A DNA stretch of 64,000 nucleotides from Streptomyces sp. cf386. Lineage in GTDB: Bacteria; Actinomycetota; Actinomycetes; Streptomycetales; Streptomycetaceae. The notes beneath the pieces were generated by a model. That model had not been told where the DNA came from. It saw only the letters and a list, made by a program, of their open reading frames with translations, and made no database searches. The stretch is from assembly GCF_900103585.1 (NCBI RefSeq), contig NZ_FNHV01000021.1, forward strand, positions 1 to 64,000. Reading direction: 5' to 3'. Shown here piece after piece: positions 50,425-59,316 of this stretch. A program made the position numbers and the translations under genes. Every line of letters begins with the position of its first letter. Position 1 is the first letter of the stretch.

Positions 50425-52656
50425 GTGGCTGGACGCGAGTTCGGGCATTACCTGGGGCTGCCACGGGCGCTGTCCGGGCTGCCGTTGAGCCCGCTCGTGC
50501 CCGGTTACGCCCAGCTCGCCACCGCCCAGCACGCGGCAGGGTTACGGCACCTGGGCGCGGCGCTGCTGCCCCCGGGCGGCGGCGGATTACGCGTCCTCGA
50601 CGGGCTGTACGTTCCGTCCGGGCCCCGTGGCCGACAGCGGGTGGACGGCGCGCTGCTGGACGCCTTCGCCTGTGCCGCGACCCCGACGGCGCCCCTCGCA
50701 GGGCTCCTCGCCGCACTGCACCGCCGTGATCCACAGGCACCGCGCAGGGTCGTGCTGTACCAACTGATCGGCCTGCTTCAGGACCGGGACCAGAGTGAAC
50801 GCCCGCGGGTCGCCGTGGAGTTGGGGGTGCACCCGGACGAGGTCGCCGGGCTCGTGGCGGCGGCCCGGCTGCGGCCCGCCCTCACCCGGCAGCAGCGCAA
50901 CGCCGCCGAATCCCTCGCCGACGCCTGGCAACGGCACCGGCTGCACCGGGTGCGGGCCCTGCTGGAGCGGCTGCCGCAGGACCGCACCGACCCGGCTCTG
51001 GCGGCACTGCGGGGCGCGCTGACCGCCCGGTTGGCCGTGGTGGAGGCGGCGCTGCGCGCGGCACGGGCGGCCGAGGGGCGCGGGGACACCGAACGGGCGA
51101 CCGAAGAGTTGCTGCACGCGCTGCACGAGGCCGCCGACGACCGACGGTCCCTGCGCGCCCTGGTCCGTCACCACAGGCCGGGTTCCGGGCCGCGGGCTCC
51201 CCTGCACGCCGAACTCGGCTCCGATCACGTCGAGTTGACCTGGCCGCAGACGGACGCCGAGGGTAACGGCGACTGGTTGCTGCTGTGCCTGTTCCGGGAC
51301 GAGAAGGGGGCTCCGAAGGTCCGGGAGGTGGCGGGGCAGGGTGCCGGGGCGGCCCGGGACACCGCCGTCGCGCTCGGCTCCGCCGTCCGGTACGCCGCAC
51401 TCCCGTTGCGCGACGGGCGCGTCGCCGGGCCGCCGCTCGTCTCACACCGGGTGCTCGTCGCGCCCGAGGTGGAGAAGCTGACGCTCACGGACGGGCCCGA
51501 GCGGATCGAGGGCTCCTGGCGGCGACCGAGTGGTGCCGCCGAGGTGACGGTCGAGCGGACCGGGCCGGACGGGACCGTGGATCAACTGCCGTCCCACGCC
51601 GACGGGTTCACCGCGTCCGACCTCACCACCGGTGCCCACGCCTTCCGCGTCGTCAGCCACTACCGGGCGCCCGGCGGCGCCCTGGTCCCCTCCCCCGGCG
51701 TCCACGCCACCCGCACCGTCCACCCCTGGCCCGCCCCCGTCCGCACCCTCACCGCACGCCCCGACGGCACGGCGCTGCGGTTCGACGTGACCGGCGCGCT
51801 GGACACCGAGGTCCGGTTGGTCCGGTGGCCCGGCGAGGCCCCCGCCCCCGGCAGCGAGCTGCGGTCCGACCAGCTCCCGGCGCGGCTCGACCGAGCCGAG
51901 CGGGCCGGGGTTCTGGATCCTCCGCCGGTCGGGTACACACGGGTCGCCGCCGTCGCCGTACTCGGTGAACGCGCGCTGGCCGGTCCCGTGGTCGACGTCG
52001 AGGTGTTGAGCCCGGTGACCGGGCTCGCCGCCCAGCGCCTCCCGGAGGGACACGCCGCGGTCACGCTCGACTGGCCCGACGGTGTCGGCCATCTTCTCGT
52101 GACCTGGGAGCACCTGGACGACGGGGCGGCGGGAGACGCCGGCACCGGCTCCGTCGCCGGCGGCCGACGCACCGTCACCGCCCACGCCTACCGCCGCAGT
52201 GGACTGCGGCTGCCCGTCGGCCCCGGCGGCGTGCTGATCCGGGCCTCGACCGCGCCGCAGGCGCCCGGCGCCGTCGTCCTGCCGGCCGAGAACGCCGAGG
52301 TCGTGCTGGCGCCGGACACCACGATCGGCTATCAACTCGTACGCGCACCACGCAGGTTGCTCGGCCGCGGCCGTACCCTGTTGCGCGTCACGCTGTCCGC
52401 TCCCCGAGGTCATACGGGCGTCCCCGAGTTCGTGTGCGTCGCCCGCAGCGGCACCATCCGCCCCCGCAGCGCGATCGATGGCACGACCGTGCTGCGTATC
52501 CCCGGCACCGACCTGAGCCGCCACGGCACAGTCGAGCAGGAGCTGCCGGCCTCGCCCTGCCCGACCCCGTACACCCTGCGCGGCTTCCTGCTGGGCGAGC
52601 ACGCGTCCGCCGTACGTCTCGAAGAACCGTCCCCCGCGACCCTGGTGGTGCGCTGA
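50425..52656 (+). CDS. Multidomain protein with helical N-terminus and beta-sandwich modules; two TTA codons
   Basis: This 743-residue protein has no signal peptide. Residues 1 to about 250 are alpha-helical and rich in Leu, Ala and Arg (an SAP-like pattern ending in EGRGDTERATEELLHALHEA, split as EGRGDTERA and ELLHALHEA). From about 260 to the end there are four or five FN3-like beta-sandwich modules with recurring HVELTWPQ, LTLTDGPERIEGSW and HAAVTLDWPDGVGHLLV segments. Codons at 50542-50544 and 50587-50589 are TTA, so translation would need the bldA tRNA. It starts at GTG 50425 with GGGGGAG upstream and ends three bases before the GTPase gene. I do not recognise a named family. The context makes it a scaffold or sensor of the predicted GTPase conflict system. 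Confidence 0.8.
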   Translation: MAGREFGHYLGLPRALSGLPLSPLVPGYAQLATAQHAAGLRHLGAALLPPGGGGLRVLDGLYVPSGPRGRQRVDGALLDAFACAATPTAPLAGLLAALHRRDPQAPRRVVLYQLIGLLQDRDQSERPRVAVELGVHPDEVAGLVAAARLRPALTRQQRNAAESLADAWQRHRLHRVRALLERLPQDRTDPALAALRGALTARLAVVEAALRAARAAEGRGDTERATEELLHALHEAADDRRSLRALVRHHRPGSGPRAPLHAELGSDHVELTWPQTDAEGNGDWLLLCLFRDEKGAPKVREVAGQGAGAARDTAVALGSAVRYAALPLRDGRVAGPPLVSHRVLVAPEVEKLTLTDGPERIEGSWRRPSGAAEVTVERTGPDGTVDQLPSHADGFTASDLTTGAHAFRVVSHYRAPGGALVPSPGVHATRTVHPWPAPVRTLTARPDGTALRFDVTGALDTEVRLVRWPGEAPAPGSELRSDQLPARLDRAERAGVLDPPPVGYTRVAAVAVLGERALAGPVVDVEVLSPVTGLAAQRLPEGHAAVTLDWPDGVGHLLVTWEHLDDGAAGDAGTGSVAGGRRTVTAHAYRRSGLRLPVGPGGVLIRASTAPQAPGAVVLPAENAEVVLAPDTTIGYQLVRAPRRLLGRGRTLLRVTLSAPRGHTGVPEFVCVARSGTIRPRSAIDGTTVLRIPGTDLSRHGTVEQELPASPCPTPYTLRGFLLGEHASAVRLEEPSPATLVVR

Positions 52657-52659
52657 GCC

Positions 52660-53928
52660 ATGACGACCGTGATCTGCCCCTACTGCTTCGACCGCGCGAC
52701 CGCGGCCAAACTGCCCTACCGCTGTCTGATGACCCCGAGCGGCGTCCGCGGCGGCACCCCCTGCGGTCCGCAGCGCGACGACATATGGGCGGGGTTCATG
52801 GGGCCCGGCGCTCCCCCGGCGACGCGGATGCGCGGCCCCGTGTTCGCCCCGGCCCGCAGGCTCGCCGCGCTGCCCGTGTCCGTCGGGTCGCGCGGCGGCA
52901 GCAGCGTGCCCTGTCCCGACTGCGGGGTGCCCACTCCGGTGCGGGTGTGCCGGGCCTGCCACAACGACCTGCCGAGCGACTACTGCGACCAGGACAGCCG
53001 CATCATCGCCCTGGTCGGCGCGAAGGCCTCCGGCAAGAGCACCTACGTCTCCGTTCTGCTCAACGAGTTGAACCAGCGTGTCGGGCAGGCCTATCACGCC
53101 TCGCTCGCGGCGATGGGGCAGACCACCCAGCAGCGGGACAGGGACATGGCCGAGGACCTCTACGAGCTGCTGCGGCTGCCGGACGCCACCCGCCCGGCCG
53201 CCCTCGGCTTCAACGACCCGCTCCTGTACCGGCTCAGCCTGCCCAGACGCGGCCGCCCGGGCTCCGGCACCCGGCACACCACGCTGGTCTTCTTCGACGC
53301 GGCGGGCGAGGACCTCGCGGGCGCCGAGGCCATGGACCGCTACACCCGCTATCTCAGCGCCGCCGACGGCATAGTCATGCTCGTCGATCCGCTCCAACTC
53401 GGTTCCGTGCGGGACCGGTTGCCCGTGCACGACGGCCCTCCACTGCCCGTCGTGGAGACCCCGCCGCAGCAGATCGCCGCCGACCTGGCGGTTCAGCTGC
53501 GCGCCCATGGCAAGGGCGGCTCCCGCGGGCGGGTGTCCACGCCGATCGCCGTGGCCGTCACCAAGACGGACATGCTCAGGTCGCTGCTCGATCCGCACTC
53601 CCCGCTGCTGCGCAACGCGCCCCACACCGAGGGCCGGTTCGACGAGGACGACCGGCTCGCCGTGCACGAGGAGATCCGGTCGCTGATGGCCGACTGGGAC
53701 TCGGGGGCGCTGGTACGGCAACTGGAGCTGGACTTCGCCGAGTTGTCGCTGTTCGGGCTGTCGGCGCTCGGTGCGCCGCCGCCCGCCGAGGCGCCGGCCG
53801 ACGTACCGAAGTCGGGGCCGCAGCCGGTACGGGTGGAGGATCCGCTGCTGTGGCTGCTGGCCCGCCGGGGTCTGCTGCCCGTGCGGTCCACCGCGAAGGG
53901 ACGCGTAGGAAGGGGGCGTGCCAAGTGA
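52660..53928 (+). CDS. Zinc-ribbon P-loop GTPase (double-GTPase type) of the GAP1 system
   Basis: This is a 422-residue predicted GTPase. The N-terminal part has CxxC knuckles (Cys6/Cys9, Cys85/Cys88, Cys97/Cys100). The P-loop is GAKASGKST at 120-128, a Walker B/G3-like motif is FFDAAGEDLAGAEA and a G4-like TKTD is in VAVTKTDML. This arrangement matches the TRAFAC-like GTPases that accompany GTPase-associated protein 1 in predicted NTP-dependent conflict systems of multicellular bacteria. The stop overlaps the GTG of the next gene as GTGA, so the two products are probably made together. Substrate binding and the trigger are unknown. Confidence 0.82.
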   Translation: MTTVICPYCFDRATAAKLPYRCLMTPSGVRGGTPCGPQRDDIWAGFMGPGAPPATRMRGPVFAPARRLAALPVSVGSRGGSSVPCPDCGVPTPVRVCRACHNDLPSDYCDQDSRIIALVGAKASGKSTYVSVLLNELNQRVGQAYHASLAAMGQTTQQRDRDMAEDLYELLRLPDATRPAALGFNDPLLYRLSLPRRGRPGSGTRHTTLVFFDAAGEDLAGAEAMDRYTRYLSAADGIVMLVDPLQLGSVRDRLPVHDGPPLPVVETPPQQIAADLAVQLRAHGKGGSRGRVSTPIAVAVTKTDMLRSLLDPHSPLLRNAPHTEGRFDEDDRLAVHEEIRSLMADWDSGALVRQLELDFAELSLFGLSALGAPPPAEAPADVPKSGPQPVRVEDPLLWLLARRGLLPVRSTAKGRVGRGRAK

Positions 53929-56870
53929 CCCTCGCCCAGGTGCACTACACCTCGGCGCCGCCCGGGCCCGACGGTTCGGGGTTCCGGTTCACGGCGGTCA
54001 GCGCCGGGGTACCGCAGGGACTGCTGCGGGAGGCCGAGCAGCTCATCGGCTACGAACCCCCGCGCGACTTCCCGGCCCGCCCTGACGCCGAGCAGCTCAA
54101 GAGCTTTCCGAAGGCCTTCAGCTTCTCCGAACTCGCCGACGGAGGACGGTTGTTGAGTCGCTCGGTGTACACCGGGGCGGACTACAGCGGCCGTTGGGGC
54201 AACTTCCACGCGCATGCGCTGCATCTGCCGCCGGGAACCCGGCTGCCGGACGGTGCGCTGCCGATCACGGCGTGGGAGTCGCCGCGCTGGGCCGACACCA
54301 CACCGCCGGGCGGACGGCCGGACCCGGTCGACCGATTCGAACCGTCGGGCCTGCTCCGCAAGGACGCCCTGATCGCGTTCGCCGTGTCCCGCTCCGACCG
54401 GCTGGCGGCGTTCTTCGCCGATCTGCGGGCGTTGACGGAGAGCCCCGACACCGCAGGCCAGATCGTCATCGTCGAGCACGACAGCGCGGACGTCGCCCAG
54501 TGGATCGCGCTCGCCTGCGCGGTGCTGCCGCGTGAACAGGCCCACCGGCTGACGTTCACCACCTACTCCCGCCGCCCGCAACAGGCCCGTCAGCAGATCG
54601 TCGGCGTTCTCCCGTCCTCCGAGCCGGTCACCCACGACCACCGCTACCGGGTCCACGACTGCACGGCGGGACCGGAACCGGCGACGGCTCCGGTGACCGA
54701 CGTATGGGCCCTGATCTGCGCGCACATCTGGCGCGCCGGACGCCCCGACCTGTTCCGCGACACATCTGCGGAGACCGGGCCGCTGGCGGTGGCCGCGCTG
54801 GTGGCGGGGATCGAGCTGGGTACGGCGGGGCGTACGGCGGCGGCGCGGTGGGCGGTGGATCACTCGGGCACGCTCGCCGACGACACGTTGACGGCGCTGG
54901 TGGGGGCGTTGTGCGAGGGCGGCGAATCGTCCGCCCCGGCCGACGCCGAACAGACCGCGCTGGCAGCCCTGTTGGCCCGGCTGGAGGGTCAGGTGCCGAG
55001 CGTCGTGACGGCGCCGCTCGCCGCGCGGGTGCTGGCCGCGGCCGTACGGGCTCGTGGGCCGATGCCCGCGCTGCGTGCCGGGTCGCTGACGGCGCAGGCC
55101 CAGGCCGCACTGGCCCGGGATCTGGCGCCCGCGCTGCGTGCCGGTATCGCCGACGAGGAGGATCCGGCCGCCGACCGCCCCCTGGCGCTGCTGCGGATCG
55201 CCGACCTCCTGGACATCGACTGCCAGGATCTGCTCCCGGACCTGGCGGGCCGACTGGCCCGGGGTCTGGTCGCCGAGCCTTCGGCGGGCGTGGAGAGCGG
55301 AGTGGGCAAGGACGCTGCGGGGTACGGGGCGACGGGTCCGGCGGGGTATGCGGAGGGGCGTTCCCCGGCCGACGGCGCAGGTCGGTACCCCGCCGACGGC
55401 ACGGGTCGGTATCCCACCGAGAGCGTGGGTCGCCGCCCGGCCGACGCGTGGTGGAGCCAAGCCCCGTCCGACGGTTCCGGCAGGACGCCCGCCGACAGTT
55501 CAGGCCGCCGCTCCGCCGACCCGGCGGATCGTACGTCGGCCGACGGCACGGGTCGCCACCCGGGCGACGCCTGGTGGAACCAAGCCCCGGCCGACGGCCT
55601 CGGCAGGACTCCTGCCGATGGTGCGGGCCATGCTCGGGAGGACCTCCCCGGCCGGACCTCCGCCGACTTCCAGGGCCGTACCCCCACCGGCGCCCCGGGC
55701 CGAACCCCGCTCGACGACCCCGCCACCGCTGCCGCGGGCAGCCCGCCCGCGCCGCAGCCCCCGTCCCACTCCCCCTCCCCCGCCCTGCTCGACGCCGTGC
55801 ACGAGCACCCGGCCCTGCGCATCGCACTGTTCGGTGCCCTCAACGCGCTGGCCGCGGCCGATCCGCCCGGGGTGGCGCGGAGGCTGGCCGGGTCGGGGCT
55901 GCCCGTCGAGTTGCAGACCGGGTTCCCGCATCTGCGGATGTGTGTCATGGCGGGCGAGTCCGCAGGCGGACCCGGCGGTGACCGGCTCGGGCGGTTCCAC
56001 GGCGTCCTGCGCACCGCCGGCGTCTCACCGCACGCCGACACGGCGGTCCTGCGCACCGCGCTCGGGCTGGTGTGGTCCGGCGATCTGCCGACGGGCGAAG
56101 AGGCGAGCCTGCTGCTCAACCAACTGGGGTCGGACATCCACCGCGCGGCCGGCACCCGGGACATACTGATCGACGCCGCGCTCGCCGCGCCTGCGGACGA
56201 CCACGACGTACCGGATCTCGCCGCCGACCTGCTCCGCTGCTTCCCCACGGAGCTGCGGCCCGGGCAGCGCGCGGCCCTGCTCCTGCTGGAGTTCGCCGGT
56301 CTGCTCGGCACCGAAGGTGAGGGCGAGGACTGGGTGGGCCGGGCGCTGGCCCTGCGGGACGGTGCGGCCGAACCCGTTCCGGAGACGGTCGTGGAGCGGG
56401 TGTTCGACGCCCTCGCGCGGCGGCTCGTCCTGGGTCCGGCGCCCGAGAGCGAGCTGTACCCCCTGGCCCGGGCGGCCGAGCCGCGGCTGCTCGCTGCGTA
56501 CGAGCGGGCGGCGCGCTCGGACCGGGTGGGCAACCGCCTGCGGACGGTGCCGTCGTACGTCGCCCTCTGCTTCTCCGCCTGGAACTCCTTCGCCGGAACC
56601 CGCCCGGGGTGGGACGAGACACGAACGGCCCTGCTGACGAAGGTGCTGCGGCCGATCGTGCGGGCCCTGCCGGCCGAGGACGTCACCGCGGTCGAGGAGG
56701 CCCTCGGCCGCGCGGGCCGCGGCAGGCTCGACGCGTTCCGCACCTGGAACCGCCCCGGCGCCCTGGGCCGCCTCGCGGGCCGTCTGTCCGGCCGCGGCCG
56801 GCGCGGCACGGACCAGCCGCCGGTGTGGCCCGGGGACGTGGAACCGCCGACCGAGGGGCGTCGCCGATGA
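53925..56870 (+). CDS. GTPase-associated protein 1 (GAP1)-like large protein
   Basis: This 981-residue protein has an N-terminal domain (about 1-240) with VHYTSAPPGPDGSGF, SFSELADGGRLLSRSVYTG and GNFHAHALHLPPG, which fits the GAP1 N-terminal type of the predicted GTPase-linked conflict systems. A helical middle (about 245-455) and a helical C-terminus (about 620-960) are joined by a long disordered linker of degenerate repeats (about 460-620). It has no transmembrane segment. It is coupled to both neighbours (GTGA at the start, ATGA at the end), consistent with a stoichiometric partner of the two GTPases. The family call is from remembered domain architecture; the activity is unknown. Confidence 0.78.
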   Translation: MTLAQVHYTSAPPGPDGSGFRFTAVSAGVPQGLLREAEQLIGYEPPRDFPARPDAEQLKSFPKAFSFSELADGGRLLSRSVYTGADYSGRWGNFHAHALHLPPGTRLPDGALPITAWESPRWADTTPPGGRPDPVDRFEPSGLLRKDALIAFAVSRSDRLAAFFADLRALTESPDTAGQIVIVEHDSADVAQWIALACAVLPREQAHRLTFTTYSRRPQQARQQIVGVLPSSEPVTHDHRYRVHDCTAGPEPATAPVTDVWALICAHIWRAGRPDLFRDTSAETGPLAVAALVAGIELGTAGRTAAARWAVDHSGTLADDTLTALVGALCEGGESSAPADAEQTALAALLARLEGQVPSVVTAPLAARVLAAAVRARGPMPALRAGSLTAQAQAALARDLAPALRAGIADEEDPAADRPLALLRIADLLDIDCQDLLPDLAGRLARGLVAEPSAGVESGVGKDAAGYGATGPAGYAEGRSPADGAGRYPADGTGRYPTESVGRRPADAWWSQAPSDGSGRTPADSSGRRSADPADRTSADGTGRHPGDAWWNQAPADGLGRTPADGAGHAREDLPGRTSADFQGRTPTGAPGRTPLDDPATAAAGSPPAPQPPSHSPSPALLDAVHEHPALRIALFGALNALAAADPPGVARRLAGSGLPVELQTGFPHLRMCVMAGESAGGPGGDRLGRFHGVLRTAGVSPHADTAVLRTALGLVWSGDLPTGEEASLLLNQLGSDIHRAAGTRDILIDAALAAPADDHDVPDLAADLLRCFPTELRPGQRAALLLLEFAGLLGTEGEGEDWVGRALALRDGAAEPVPETVVERVFDALARRLVLGPAPESELYPLARAAEPRLLAAYERAARSDRVGNRLRTVPSYVALCFSAWNSFAGTRPGWDETRTALLTKVLRPIVRALPAEDVTAVEEALGRAGRGRLDAFRTWNRPGALGRLAGRLSGRGRRGTDQPPVWPGDVEPPTEGRRR
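55305..55790 (+). repeat. Degenerate in-frame repeat linker inside the GAP1-like gene
   Basis: The encoded stretch repeats ADG-x-GR-x-P units about 12-15 times, for example PADGAGRYPADGTGRYP and RRPADAWWSQAPSDG with a second copy RHPGDAWWNQAPADG. DNA copies are imperfect but in frame. It reads as a flexible, low-complexity spacer prone to length change. Confidence 0.7.
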
Positions 56871-58456
56871 GCACGGCCACTCTGACCATCGCCCTCCTGG
56901 TCTGCCCGGGCCTGCTCATAGCCGTCGGCCTCTGCTTCTTCCGCCTGCTGTGGGAGTTCCTCGGCATCGGTGTGGGTGGCGTGTGGCGGGGGCTCGGGCC
57001 CTGGCAGGTGGGGCGGACCGACCAGCGCGTGCCGGTCGTCGCGAAAGGTGAACCCGCTCAACTCGGCTACTGGTGGCGGCAGATGTGGGTGGACGCGGTC
57101 TCGGCCGCCGGATACGGGATGCGGGTCGTCTGGACCGCGCTCTCCGACCCTTGGCTGGGCCGGTTCGTACGGAACCTCTTCCACGGGCGCAGCCCCTCGG
57201 GCATGCGCGTCAGCAATGCCGGCCAAAGCCTGCTGCTGGCCGTGTTCGTCGCGCCCGGCGTAGCCCTGGGCGCGCTGCTCGGTGCCGCGCTCGCCACCGT
57301 CGCCCTCGGCGTCGTCCATGGCGTGTTCGCCCTGCTGCTCGGCCTGGTCTGGCTGGGCTGCGCGACGGCCGTACCGGTGCTGCGGGGCGTGGAGCGCGGG
57401 TGGCTGCTGATGCGGGGGGTACGCGTCAAGTGCCCGTATCCCGGCTGCTATCGGCCCGTGCCGCTGGCCGTGTACCGGTGCCCGAACTGCCGGGCCGAGC
57501 ATCGTGGGCTGCGGCCGGGACGGTACGGCGTCCTGTGGCACGCGTGCACGTGCGGGCACCGACTGCCGACGACGCGCCTCGGGGGACGCGGGAAGCTGAC
57601 CGCCCTGTGCCCGCACTGCGACCGGCCACTGCCGGAGACGGTCGGCACCACCCGGGTCGTACACGCCCCGCTGATCGGCGGGACCTCGTCGGGCAAGACC
57701 ATGTTGATGGCGGCGATGGTGGAGGGCCTGCACGCGTGGTCGCGGCGCGGCGATCTGCGCGTCGAGTACGCCTCCACCGAGGACCGTCGCACGGCCGGCG
57801 ACCTCGACCAGGAGCTGAAGCAGACCGGTTGGGCCCATGCCACGACCGGTGGCCAGCCGCGCGCCCTGATGCTGACCGTGACACTCGGGCGGCGGCGCAG
57901 GTTGCTGTACCTGTACGACCCGATGGGCGAGTCGGTCAGCGACGCCGAACGCGTGCGCGCCCAGCGGTACCTGGCCCACGCGGACGGCGTCGTCCTGGTC
58001 GCCGACGTCCTGGCCGAGCCCAAGGTGCGCGGGCAGTTGAGCGCCGAGGACACCCGGCGGGCCAAGGCGGCCCGCCCCTCGCCGCAGGGGCCCTGGGAGA
58101 CGTACCAGCGGCTGATCGGCGAGCTCACGGCGCTGGCCGGCCGGCGTGGGCGGCTGTCGGTGGCGACGGTCGTCACCAAGCGGGACGTGCTGGACCAGCT
58201 GAGCTCACTGCCCGTGGCCGGCGCCCGCATCGACAGCTGGCTGGAGGAGGTCGGCCTCGGCAACCTCGTCCGGGCCCTGGGACACGACTCCAAGGCGGCG
58301 CGCTACTGGGCCGTCAGCGCCCACGCCGCCACCGGCACCGGCCCGCTGGAGCCCGAGCAGCGCAGGGCCGCCGAGCCGGTGCTGTGGCTGCTCGCGGCCT
58401 CGGGGCTGAAGACCGGGGCGCTGATCGGACCCGGCGACGAGGGCGAGAGGAGGTAG
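56867..58456 (+). CDS. Membrane-anchored zinc-ribbon GTPase (second double-GTPase type)
   Basis: This 529-residue protein has an N-terminal helix (about 5-30), two to three more membrane helices (about 125-180) and two zinc-ribbon-like clusters (KCPYPGCYRP...CPNC, then ACTCGHRL...CPHCDRP). The P-loop is GGTSSGKT (about 271-278), with later motifs LYDPMGESVSD and VTKRDVLDQL at the G3- and G4-like positions. It is thus the membrane counterpart of the soluble GTPase at 52660. The start overlaps the GAP1-like stop as ATGA. It probably anchors the system at the membrane. Confidence 0.82.
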   Translation: MSTATLTIALLVCPGLLIAVGLCFFRLLWEFLGIGVGGVWRGLGPWQVGRTDQRVPVVAKGEPAQLGYWWRQMWVDAVSAAGYGMRVVWTALSDPWLGRFVRNLFHGRSPSGMRVSNAGQSLLLAVFVAPGVALGALLGAALATVALGVVHGVFALLLGLVWLGCATAVPVLRGVERGWLLMRGVRVKCPYPGCYRPVPLAVYRCPNCRAEHRGLRPGRYGVLWHACTCGHRLPTTRLGGRGKLTALCPHCDRPLPETVGTTRVVHAPLIGGTSSGKTMLMAAMVEGLHAWSRRGDLRVEYASTEDRRTAGDLDQELKQTGWAHATTGGQPRALMLTVTLGRRRRLLYLYDPMGESVSDAERVRAQRYLAHADGVVLVADVLAEPKVRGQLSAEDTRRAKAARPSPQGPWETYQRLIGELTALAGRRGRLSVATVVTKRDVLDQLSSLPVAGARIDSWLEEVGLGNLVRALGHDSKAARYWAVSAHAATGTGPLEPEQRRAAEPVLWLLAASGLKTGALIGPGDEGERR

Positions 58457-58463
58457 GCCCGGC

Positions 58464-58583
58464 ATGACCCAGGTGACCCGACCGATCGGGCGTGGACGGC
58501 GCATGGCGGCAGGCCTGTTCGTCGCCTCGCTCGTGCTGACGGCAGCCGCCCCGGCCCTGCTCGCGCTGTGGCTGCTGCCCTGA
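58464..58583 (+). CDS. Small single-span membrane protein (39 aa)
   Basis: The open frame encodes a basic N-terminus (about ten residues with RPIGRGRR) and one hydrophobic helix (MAAGLFVASLVLTAAAPALL, then ALWLLP). AGGAGG lies ten bases before ATG 58464. It starts seven bases after the membrane GTPase stop and ends 46 bases before the vWA gene, so it is in the same transcript. It is too short for family recognition. A helper of the membrane GTPase is possible. Confidence 0.6.
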   Translation: MTQVTRPIGRGRRMAAGLFVASLVLTAAAPALLALWLLP

Positions 58584-58629
58584 TTTCCGACCTTCATGGA
58601 CAACCCAACCACCGGAAAGGACAAGCCAA

Positions 58630-59316
58630 GTGAGCGACATTCCCGGCGGGCCCATGGCCAACCGGCCGGTCCACTTCATCTGGCTGCTCGACTGCTCGTA
58701 CTCGATGCAGGGCGAGAAGATCGCCAGACTCAACTACGCGATCAGGGAAGCGATTCCCGAGATGCGTTCGGTTGCCCACGACAACCCGGCCGCCCAACTG
58801 CTGCTGCGCACGATCACCTTCTCCACCACGGCCCAGTGGCACCATCCGACGCCGGTCCCGGTCGACGACTTCACCTGGCAGGACGTCGAGGTGGACGGCA
58901 TGACCAACCTCGGCGAGGCACTCTCCCTGGTCTCGCGGGAGCTGCAGAGTCCGCCGATGCCGCAGCGGGCGCTGAAGCCGGTGCTGGCGCTGGTGTCGGA
59001 CGGGGTGCCCACGGACGAATGGAAGGCGGGTCTCAAGGCGATCGACGCGACGCCGTGGGGCCGCAAGGCGGTACGGGTCGCCATCGCGATCGGCGCCGAC
59101 GCGGACCGCTCGGTGCTCCAGGAGTTCCTCGGCAACCCGGAGTTGCAGCCGCTGGACGCCAACAGCCCCAAGCAGCTGGCGGCGGCGATCCGCTGGGCGT
59201 CGACGGCCGCGGTGAAGGCGGCCTCGCAGCAGGTGGCGGCCGCGGCGGATTCGGGCGCCGTGAAGCAGCCGTACGCGCCGCCGGTGCTCGACGACGATGA
59301 CGACGACGTGTGGTGA
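58630..59316 (+). CDS. von Willebrand factor type A domain protein
   Basis: This 228-residue vWA protein has a complete metal-ion-dependent adhesion site: DCSYSM near residue 21 (DxSxS), Thr in DGMTNLGEAL and Asp in VSDGVPTDEW. The C-terminal tail is acidic (DDDDDD). It has no signal peptide or membrane helix, so it is cytosolic. It is coupled by GTGA to the phosphatase gene. vWA, PP2C and kinase genes in a row form a recurrent triad in Streptomyces signalling and conflict clusters, where the vWA protein may be the kinase substrate or scaffold. Confidence 0.92.
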   Translation: MSDIPGGPMANRPVHFIWLLDCSYSMQGEKIARLNYAIREAIPEMRSVAHDNPAAQLLLRTITFSTTAQWHHPTPVPVDDFTWQDVEVDGMTNLGEALSLVSRELQSPPMPQRALKPVLALVSDGVPTDEWKAGLKAIDATPWGRKAVRVAIAIGADADRSVLQEFLGNPELQPLDANSPKQLAAAIRWASTAAVKAASQQVAAAADSGAVKQPYAPPVLDDDDDDVW

